From contig USQO01000104.1 in the NCBI GenBank assembly GCA_900556845.1, positions 1-5,127 on the forward strand: a stretch of 5,127 bases of DNA. The letters run 5' to 3'. This document shows, one piece after another, positions 1 through 5,127 of this stretch. How positions within the stretch are numbered: the stretch's first letter is position 1; each line of letters begins with the position of its first letter. The stretch comes from an uncultured Bacteroides sp. (GTDB taxonomy: Bacteria > Bacteroidota > Bacteroidia > Bacteroidales > Bacteroidaceae). The notes under the pieces were generated by a model that was not told where the DNA came from, did not search any database, and saw nothing but the letters and a program-made list of their open reading frames with translations. Both the position numbers and the translations under genes were made by a program.

Positions 1-38
1 TCCGGTCTCGTGGGCTCGGAGATGTGTATAAGAGACAG
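1..38. other. Nextera Read 2 (i7-side) adapter, non-biological
   Basis: Bases 5-38 match the full 34-base Nextera transposase Read 2 adapter, ending in the 19-base Tn5 mosaic end AGATGTGTATAAGAGACAG at 20-38. The four bases before it (TCCG) sit where the end of the i7 index would be. This is library DNA that was not trimmed. Genomic sequence begins at about base 39, leaving only 16 bases in front of the pncB start codon, so the pncB promoter is not in the window. Confidence 0.98.
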
Positions 39-54
39 CTAAAAAACTAAAACA

Positions 55-1218
55 ATGATTATTAATTCTATTCTTGACACAGACTTATACAAGTTCACTA
101 CATCCTATGCATATATCAAGCTCTTTCCATATGCAATGGGGACATTTCAATTTATCGATCGTGATGAGACTGAATATACTGAAGAGTTTCTAGCTAAACT
201 TAAAACAGAAATAGAGACATTAAAACATGTATGCCTCCGAAACGATGAATTACAATATATGTATAAGCACTGCCGATTCATTCCTTTAGTTTATTGGGAG
301 TGGCTTTCATCATTCAGATTCAATCCAGACCAAATAGAAGTATATCTTGACGAACAACAACACTTACATATTTCAATAACAGATTTTCTATATAAAGCTA
401 CTTTATATGAAGTACCAATTTTAGCCATCGTATCAGAGGTCAAGAATCAATTCAACAAGCAATTTCCTGACTCGGATGAAGTGCTGGCACGTCTTATAGC
501 CAAAGTAGAACTTTCAAATACTAATAAGCTTCCATTCTCTGAATTCGGTACTAGAAGAAGATTTTCATTCGAAGTGCAGGATTTAGTTGTTGGTTACCTC
601 AAACGCCATGCCAGCTATTGCAATGGCACCTCAAACTGTTATTTAGCCATGAAATACGACATGCTCCCCATGGGTACCCATCCACACGAGTGGTTCATGT
701 TTCACGGGGCTCAATTTGGATATAAACATGCCAATTATATGGCTCTTGAGAATTGGGTTAATGTTTACGACGGCGATTTAGGTACTGCCCTGTCAGATAC
801 TTATACTTCTGAAGCTTTTCTTAGTAATTTTAGCCGCAAGCAAGCGAAATTATTTGATGGTGTCAGATGCGATTCTGGTGATGAAATCCGCTTCATAGAT
901 CAACTAATCGCGCGCTACAAGGAGTTAGGTATTGACCCTACTACAAAAACCATCATCTTTAGCAATGCACTTGATTTCACAAAAGCATTGAACATATATA
1001 AGTATTGCCAAGGTAAAATCAGATGTTCATTCGGTATAGGAACAAACCTTACAAACGATACCGGATACACACCTTCGAATATTGTGATGAAACTAATTCA
1101 ATGTAAAATGAATGCACATCAGGAATGGAGAGAGTGTGTAAAACTCTCTGATGACATGGGTAAACACATGGGAAGTAATACCGAAGTACAAGCCTGTCAA
1201 CATGAACTACGCATCTAA
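55..1218 (+). CDS. pncB: Nicotinate phosphoribosyltransferase (NAPRTase)
   Basis: This cytoplasmic enzyme joins nicotinate to phosphoribosyl pyrophosphate to give nicotinate mononucleotide, with ATP hydrolysis, in the Preiss-Handler route of NAD salvage. The 387-residue protein is about full length for the family. Visible family signatures are the N-terminal LDTDLYKFT block (residues 7-15), FSEFGTRRRFSF (161-172), GTSNCYLA (191-198), the GTHPHEW loop (207-213), DGVRCDSGDE (268-277), IIFSNALDF (300-308) and FGIGTNLTND (326-335). By comparison with the enterobacterial enzyme, His211 in the HEW triplet is the probable autophosphorylated histidine; that mapping is from memory of the family. The ATG at 55 is preferred because the conserved block starts six residues later and an A-rich, SD-less leader precedes it, as is usual in Bacteroidales. 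It is convergent with the downstream operon and shares a terminator with it. No frameshift or missing motif is seen. The only other phosphoribosyltransferase worth considering is NAMPT, and the motifs fit PncB better. Confidence 0.97.
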   Translation: MIINSILDTDLYKFTTSYAYIKLFPYAMGTFQFIDRDETEYTEEFLAKLKTEIETLKHVCLRNDELQYMYKHCRFIPLVYWEWLSSFRFNPDQIEVYLDEQQHLHISITDFLYKATLYEVPILAIVSEVKNQFNKQFPDSDEVLARLIAKVELSNTNKLPFSEFGTRRRFSFEVQDLVVGYLKRHASYCNGTSNCYLAMKYDMLPMGTHPHEWFMFHGAQFGYKHANYMALENWVNVYDGDLGTALSDTYTSEAFLSNFSRKQAKLFDGVRCDSGDEIRFIDQLIARYKELGIDPTTKTIIFSNALDFTKALNIYKYCQGKIRCSFGIGTNLTNDTGYTPSNIVMKLIQCKMNAHQEWRECVKLSDDMGKHMGSNTEVQACQHELRI

Positions 1219-1225
1219 GAAAAAC

Positions 1226-1273
1226 AAAAGCCAACTAATTTCAACTCAAATTAGAGTAAATTAGTTGGCTTTT
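1226..1273. terminator. Bidirectional intrinsic terminator between convergent genes
   Basis: A perfect 16-bp inverted repeat pairs 1226-1241 with 1258-1273 around a 16-base loop. The core is GCCAACTAATTT / AAATTAGTTGGC. On the plus strand the stem runs into a T-rich tail (1270-1280), and on the minus strand the complement of 1219-1229 supplies a T-rich tail. It therefore fits termination of pncB, whose stop codon is 7 bases before it, and of the minus-strand operon, whose last stop codon is about 87 bases away. AAATTAG occurs twice (1248-1254 and 1258-1264), so a smaller competing 7-bp hairpin (1235-1241 with 1248-1254, 6-base loop) can also form. Nothing else is evident in the remaining 1274-1360 spacer. 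Confidence 0.87.
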
Positions 1274-1360
1274 TATATTTTACTAAAAATCCCTTTGATG
1301 CATGCTACTGTAAATATTACTCAATTCTAGCTGAATTTTTCACAAATATCAATGGGAGTT

Positions 1361-2578
1361 TTAAGGTTTCAAAGCACTATCTGTACCTATGTCAATGCCA
1401 TTCCAAGCCTTTAAACCAGACCATTCTGCATCAGGATTACTCCAGAAAGGATCAGATACCGGTAAACCGAGAGGAAGCAACCCTACAGAGCATAAATAAA
1501 GACTACCCGTGTTAATATAAGTTTCTGACATCATAAGCTGATGACCGGCAAACCCAATATGCAACCATCCATCTGCTGTATAATTAGCAGGTGACTTCAT
1601 TTGACGAGCTATTACGGTTGTCAATGCACAACGTACCTGTGCTGGTGTGATTTCAACAGGAAGTAAGTGCAATAACGAAGCTTGTGCCAATGCATGAAAT
1701 GCTCCAAAGCGATACACGATAGAGCGACCAACTACAGGATAGGCTCCTTCTGGTGAAATAAAACGTTCAAGTTGTTCCGCATAACGAGCTAAACGCTTTT
1801 CTTGTATTTCCAAAAAATCAGCATCTTTAAGATTGTGTTTCTTCATTATACGCAATACATCTGTCAACATTGGCTGAATCACGAAACTATTATAATAGTC
1901 CTGATGAAAAGCGGGACCGTCACCGTAAAGTGCATCCCCTTTATACCAGTCATCACGAAACTTTTTCACACCATATAATAAACGTTCCATGTCACAATCG
2001 CCTGTAAACTCCAACAAAGCAGCTTCTACCATTGAAGCAAACAAAAGCCAATTATTTTCCCAAGGCTTAATATTACGACTACGTTTTAATTCTGTAACCA
2101 TCCATTCTTGAGCTTGCTTGTCAAGATTACCCCACAACTGTGTTGGTGCCCTCAACAATCCCTGGGCGAGAAAAGCAGCATCAACCAAAGGTTGGTAAGG
2201 AGTTCCAAAATCTAAATAATCAGGAGAAGCAGGATTAACAGCATTCTTCAAACCTTTTACAGCCAAACTTATGTATTTAGCTCTTAATTTTCCTTCTGAA
2301 GTATCATCTGGCCCTAACTCAAGCCATGGAGCAATGCCACAGATAAGACGTCCTGTTGCTTCCAGATAACAAAATTTGTTACGGCCTTTATCTCTTGACT
2401 CATATGGTAAATTTTTCTTCAGCGTGTTATTACTCAAATTCACTAGCACCGGATCACAAATACGGACAATTTCCTTCACCCATAATTCACGCTGTTGCTT
2501 TCCACCCGAAACGGGTACTTGAGCATTCATTGTAATTCCCAATAGAGCAACCAGCAACAATAAAAGATTTTTTTTCAT
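1361..2578 (-). CDS. DUF2264 protein, GH154-type (putative beta-glucuronidase)
   Basis: This is a probable periplasmic exo-acting glycoside hydrolase of 405 residues. Residues 1-20 form a type I signal peptide (two lysines, a leucine-rich core, likely cleavage after NAQ). The rest matches the DUF2264 family, an all-helical fold expected to be an alpha/alpha toroid. Signatures are FCYLEATGRLICGIAPWL (69-86), NNWLLFASMVEAAL (175-188), YGDGPAFHQDYYNS (218-231), GRSIVYRFGAFHALAQ (284-299), the glycine/histidine segment HIGFAGHQLMMSETY (340-354) and SDPFWSNPDAEWSG (375-388). As I recall, DUF2264 proteins are classed as CAZy GH154, whose characterised members are beta-glucuronidases acting on plant glycans; the substrate here is inferred. 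Acidic and histidine residues in 218-231 are candidate active-site residues, not proven. It is the last gene of the operon, 9 bases after GH88. The start is fixed by the signal peptide. The family call is firm and the specificity is uncertain. Confidence 0.92.
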   Translation of the reverse strand: MKKNLLLLLVALLGITMNAQVPVSGGKQQRELWVKEIVRICDPVLVNLSNNTLKKNLPYESRDKGRNKFCYLEATGRLICGIAPWLELGPDDTSEGKLRAKYISLAVKGLKNAVNPASPDYLDFGTPYQPLVDAAFLAQGLLRAPTQLWGNLDKQAQEWMVTELKRSRNIKPWENNWLLFASMVEAALLEFTGDCDMERLLYGVKKFRDDWYKGDALYGDGPAFHQDYYNSFVIQPMLTDVLRIMKKHNLKDADFLEIQEKRLARYAEQLERFISPEGAYPVVGRSIVYRFGAFHALAQASLLHLLPVEITPAQVRCALTTVIARQMKSPANYTADGWLHIGFAGHQLMMSETYINTGSLYLCSVGLLPLGLPVSDPFWSNPDAEWSGLKAWNGIDIGTDSALKP

Positions 2579-2587
2579 TTTACATCG

Positions 2588-3790
2588 CTATTTAATAAGA
2601 TTCTTCAAACGGAGCAACGCTTCTACATAATAATAATCTGCATATGAAAGAGGAACATCTACTTCACTATTACCTGGTTTATGACCGGTACTGTGTTTCA
2701 AAATGAAGTCACAATTTTCTCCTTCTGCTGCTAAATATTCAGATGATGTAAGTGAACGGATCTGATCTTCAGCATACTTTAAACACTGGTCCCCAAATTC
2801 CCCTGGATTAAGCAGACTTAACTCAATCAAAGCAGAGGCCATTACAGCAGCAGAAGAAGCATCTCTTGGTTCATTAGGAATATTTGGCGCATCAAAATCC
2901 CAATATGGAATCTTATCTGATGGCATAGCAGGATGATTCATCAAGAATTTTGCAATATTTGTGGCCTGATCCAAATATTCTGGTTTCTTGGTTTCACGAT
3001 ACATCATAGTATATCCATACAAAGCCCAAGCTTGCCCCCGAGCCCAAGCAGACTCGTCAGTATATCCCTGATGAGTCTGTTTTTTATGAGGCTCACCTGT
3101 TATAGTATCATATGAAACAACATGATAGCAACTATAGTCGTCTCGGAAATGATTCTTCAAAGTCTTGTCAGCATGAGAAATTGCTATCTGTTTATATTTA
3201 GGATCACCTGTCAGATCAGTAGCACGCATCAGGAATTCCAAATTCATCATATTATCAATAATAACAGGAAACTGCCAAATATCAGCATTGAAGTCCCATG
3301 AACGAATCAATCCTGTTTTATCAGAGTAACGTGTAATAAGTGAATTAGCTCCTGTAATCATCACATCTTTATAAGTTTCATTCTGTGTCAAACGATAACC
3401 ATTTCCATAACTACAATTAATCATGAAACCCAAATCATGGCTATACTTTATATTTTTTGCTTTTTCAATGCGTCCAGTAAAGTCTTCAGCATACTTTTTA
3501 AGCTCTGATGTTGGATTATTTTCATATAAATACCATAATACACCTGGATAAAAGCCACTACACCACCAACTATAATCGCTGGTTTCAAGTGAATCGTTCT
3601 TAATAGTTTTAGGAAGTTTTCCTTCCATAGGCTCAAGTTTTTTTGCCATTAAAAGTGACTGGTGTTCGGCACGATCTAAGCCTCGTTCGACAACCGATGA
3701 TATCGGTTCTTCTTTGGAAGTGTTACTACATGACGCAAACATACCTGTACAAACAAGCATGCATGTGCATAAAAAGTTTTCTACTTTCAT
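2588..3790 (-). CDS. GH88 unsaturated glucuronyl hydrolase, probable lipoprotein
   Basis: This enzyme removes 4,5-unsaturated uronic acid from the non-reducing end of oligosaccharides made by polysaccharide lyases. In this family cleavage starts by hydration of the C4=C5 bond. The 400-residue protein has a lipoprotein-like leader (residues 1-20) with Cys21 in FASC followed by SNTSKEE. The mature part is a GH88 alpha/alpha barrel: WWCSGFYPGVLWYLYE (75-90), HDLGFM (118-123, Asp119), IIDNMMNLE (177-185, Asp179), THQGYTDESAWARGQAWALYGY (239-260), PYWDFDAP (295-302), PRDASSAAVMASAL (308-321) and NSEVDVPLSYADYYYVEALLR (374-394). Asp119 and Asp179 correspond to the two catalytic aspartates known from Bacillus UGL (Asp88, Asp149). 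GH105 is a related alternative, but the HDLGF, WARGQAWALYGY and PRDASSAA blocks favour GH88. I do not see the YSxxSxK motif linked to sulfated glycosaminoglycan substrates in streptococcal UGL, a weak hint towards a non-sulfated substrate. It is the middle gene of the operon. The start is set by the signal peptide; a later Met11 would remove its charged end. Confidence 0.95.
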   Translation of the reverse strand: MKVENFLCTCMLVCTGMFASCSNTSKEEPISSVVERGLDRAEHQSLLMAKKLEPMEGKLPKTIKNDSLETSDYSWWCSGFYPGVLWYLYENNPTSELKKYAEDFTGRIEKAKNIKYSHDLGFMINCSYGNGYRLTQNETYKDVMITGANSLITRYSDKTGLIRSWDFNADIWQFPVIIDNMMNLEFLMRATDLTGDPKYKQIAISHADKTLKNHFRDDYSCYHVVSYDTITGEPHKKQTHQGYTDESAWARGQAWALYGYTMMYRETKKPEYLDQATNIAKFLMNHPAMPSDKIPYWDFDAPNIPNEPRDASSAAVMASALIELSLLNPGEFGDQCLKYAEDQIRSLTSSEYLAAEGENCDFILKHSTGHKPGNSEVDVPLSYADYYYVEALLRLKNLIK

Positions 3791-3794
3791 AAAT

Positions 3795-3804
3795 ACATCG
3801 ATGT
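3795..3804. repeat. Perfect 10-bp palindrome in the GH88 leader
   Basis: ACATCGATGT lies in the 28-base gap between the DUF4861 stop codon and the GH88 start codon, ending 4 bases before the ATG. It is a real palindrome, but it is short and could be chance. It could pair weakly in the mRNA near the start codon. No role is assigned. Confidence 0.3.
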
Positions 3805-3818
3805 TTAAATGAGTTATA

Positions 3819-5051
3819 TTAATTATTTAAGGTTACAATAAGAGGTTCATTCAGTTTTATGCGAGAATTTTCCAAATAGTACTCCCAATCCTTCATATTC
3901 TCAAAGCTAGATTTACTCCAAGCTGCTCCCCAATAATATTCAAATTTATCACCTGGATTATACTGAGTTATTCCCATCACATGCCCTAAGGCTCCTCCAC
4001 GCAAAGCTATCTCTTTTTCAGTAAAATGCTTTATACCACATTCTTCAAACTGTGAGGGAAAAACAGCACCTACATAAATCACGCCATTTCCTATTTTAGT
4101 ATTATTGGTAGAATCTGCATAAGCAATATAACTTTCAGCTTTATTATAAGTAGCTCCGTCAGGATTCTGCGGATGTAAAACTATACCAACTCCCAGCGGA
4201 GATGAAATAGTAAGATGCTTATATTCAACGATAGTTTTATTTAAATATGAACCTGCGTCCAATTGAATCAATCGTGTTTCAACTACAGCAGTATCCTTAC
4301 CATACTGGAATTGAGGATAATTCAGCTCCACAGTAAAACGAAGTGGACCATTATCTAATATCTTATAGTTAGTATAACAATAAGGATAAATAATAGCAGA
4401 ATCTGATAATAATGCTGCTGTTCCCCCACCAAGAGTTGGACCAACATTATAACAGTCCATTCCGTTACCATGGTCGATATGATATGAAATAGCCAACGCC
4501 AAACTGTCTGCTTTTTCTTTCTGTCCACTTTCTCTATATTTCTTAATTTGATTTCGAGCATTTTTGTCCAAGTCCATACGATAACGTTCTTTCAGGACAG
4601 GATATGAAACACTTTTGGTCAAGATATCATATCCAAACGCTTTTTCTCCACTCTTTTGCAGTGCAGGGCCGTATGCGCGATAAGCCATCTTATCATTTTC
4701 CCAAGCAATATCATCTAAACGCTCCTTATAATAGGCACCACAAACTATCGTGTCAGCTTTCCACTCCAAACCAGAAGATATAGTATAGGTTGTATTAGAA
4801 GATGCTTTTACGGTAGCTAGAAATATTAATTTTCTATCATAAGTAAACTGATAAGGTATTATTTTCCCAGTGGATTCCTTGATTGTAATTCCCTCTTTAA
4901 CAGATAAGTTTAGCTCATCAACAGGGATCTCTACAATCTCTGCTATTCTATCAAAAGAAGATGGGTTAGTTACAGATAAAACAACTTCTTGATTAGCTGT
5001 ACAAGCAGCACAAATTACAGAAATTGCTAAAATTTCTATTGTTTTTTTCAT
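3819..5051 (-). CDS. DUF4861 domain protein, probable lipoprotein, function unknown
   Basis: I recognise the DUF4861 family, found in polysaccharide utilization loci of Bacteroidetes, but know no established activity for it. The 410-residue protein starts with a short lipoprotein-like leader (KK, hydrophobic 7-14, ICAAC with Cys17). Residues about 22-100 are beta-rich and may be a small N-terminal beta-sandwich. The conserved core follows: ERLDDIAWENDKMAYRAYGPAL (110-131), GEKAFGYDI (135-143), ISYHIDHGNGMDCYNVGPTLGGG (188-210), YPYCY (222-226), LDNGPLRFTVEL (232-243), LDAGSYLNKT (264-273), GIVLHP (289-294), GHVMGI (356-361) and YYWGAAWSK (372-380). The cluster of invariant-looking His, Asp, Tyr and Arg residues around 188-238 looks like a ligand or active site. 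It is the first visible gene of the operon, 28 bases before GH88, which suggests a role in binding or cutting the same uronic-acid glycan. A lyase, hydrolase or binding protein are all possible. The start is set by the leader; only 47 genomic bases lie upstream, with no convincing Bacteroides -33/-7 promoter. Confidence 0.88.
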   Translation of the reverse strand: MKKTIEILAISVICAACTANQEVVLSVTNPSSFDRIAEIVEIPVDELNLSVKEGITIKESTGKIIPYQFTYDRKLIFLATVKASSNTTYTISSGLEWKADTIVCGAYYKERLDDIAWENDKMAYRAYGPALQKSGEKAFGYDILTKSVSYPVLKERYRMDLDKNARNQIKKYRESGQKEKADSLALAISYHIDHGNGMDCYNVGPTLGGGTAALLSDSAIIYPYCYTNYKILDNGPLRFTVELNYPQFQYGKDTAVVETRLIQLDAGSYLNKTIVEYKHLTISSPLGVGIVLHPQNPDGATYNKAESYIAYADSTNNTKIGNGVIYVGAVFPSQFEECGIKHFTEKEIALRGGALGHVMGITQYNPGDKFEYYWGAAWSKSSFENMKDWEYYLENSRIKLNEPLIVTLNN

Positions 5052-5098
5052 AGTTCATACAGTATAACCTAGTTTTTGACAAAGTAACAAAATTCTAC

Positions 5099-5127
5099 CT
5101 GTCTCTTATACACATCTGACGCTGCCG
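5099..5127. other. Nextera Read 1 (i5-side) adapter, non-biological
   Basis: Bases 5099-5117 are CTGTCTCTTATACACATCT, the reverse complement of the Tn5 mosaic end, and GACGCTGCCG (5118-5127) continues into the Nextera Read 1 adapter, which breaks off four bases short of its usual end. This is untrimmed library sequence. The genomic part ends at about 5098, cutting off whatever precedes the operon. Confidence 0.98.

Noticed and set aside
1049..1234. Short minus-strand frame over the 3' end of pncB
   Set aside because: It lies opposite a conserved coding region and across the terminator stem, with no recognisable protein features.
1323..1337. AATTC/GAATT 5-bp inverted repeat as a separate terminator for the minus-strand operon
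   Set aside because: The stem is short and AT-rich with no T-run after it on the minus strand. The 16-bp hairpin at 1226-1273 is a far better terminator.
2933..3115. Short plus-strand frame inside the GH88 gene
   Set aside because: It is antisense to conserved GH88 motifs and has the composition expected of a shadow frame.
3448..3636. Minus-strand frame within the GH88 gene in another phase
   Set aside because: It overlaps the intact GH88 reading frame completely, and there is no sign of a frameshift in the main frame.
4355..4561. Minus-strand frame within the DUF4861 gene with a hydrophobic tail
   Set aside because: It is fully contained in the intact DUF4861 frame over its most conserved segment, so it is a shadow frame and not a membrane protein.
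4993..5058. A 21-codon reading frame starting at the upstream ATG at 5058 on the minus strand
   Set aside because: It overlaps the DUF4861 start out of frame, whereas the frame from 5051 encodes a lipoprotein-like leader and a full conserved protein. It is kept only as a leader observation.
5052..5098. Bacteroides-type promoter (-33 TTTG, -7 TAnnTTTG) upstream of DUF4861
   Set aside because: TTTG runs occur on the minus strand here, but no -7 element matches well at the right spacing, and the region is cut by the adapter after 47 bases.
1..5127. Composite transposon bounded by 19-bp Tn5-like inverted repeats
   Set aside because: The repeats continue outward into Nextera Read 2 and Read 1 adapter sequence, there is no transposase, and the cargo is ordinary chromosomal genes.

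Overview
The window suggests a gut-type Bacteroidales genome (Bacteroides, Phocaeicola, Parabacteroides or a close relative). The evidence is AT-rich DNA, genes with A-rich leaders and no Shine-Dalgarno sequence, exported carbohydrate enzymes of families abundant in that order, and a nicotinate phosphoribosyltransferase of the type found there. The species cannot be fixed from the sequence alone.

Both ends are artificial. Bases 1-38 and 5099-5127 are Illumina Nextera (Tn5 tagmentation) adapter sequence left on the contig, so the genomic DNA is only about 39-5098. The 19-bp inverted repeats at the ends are library mosaic ends, not a natural transposon.

Layout of the genomic part: (1) 55-1218, plus strand, pncB, a cytoplasmic NAD-salvage enzyme. 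(2) 1226-1273, a strong 16-bp hairpin with T-runs on both sides, serving as a shared terminator between convergent transcription units. (3) 1361-5051, minus strand, three tightly spaced genes that read as one operon in the order DUF4861 protein (3819-5051), GH88 unsaturated glucuronyl hydrolase (2588-3790), DUF2264/GH154-type protein (1361-2578). The gaps within the operon are 28 and 9 bases. No stretch above 300 bases lacks a gene.

The three minus-strand genes all carry export signals, two lipoprotein-like and one type I. They look like part of a polysaccharide utilization locus for a uronic-acid-containing glycan. GH88 removes the 4,5-unsaturated uronic acid that a polysaccharide lyase leaves at the non-reducing end. 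GH154-type enzymes remove ordinary beta-glucuronic acid. The DUF4861 protein has no function I can assign, and its place in this operon makes it the most interesting member. No lyase, SusC/SusD pair, sulfatase or regulator is in the window; if present they lie beyond the right end, upstream of the operon. pncB is unrelated metabolically and marks a likely boundary between housekeeping and accessory DNA. I see no evidence of a defence system, CRISPR array, natural mobile element, tRNA or rRNA here.
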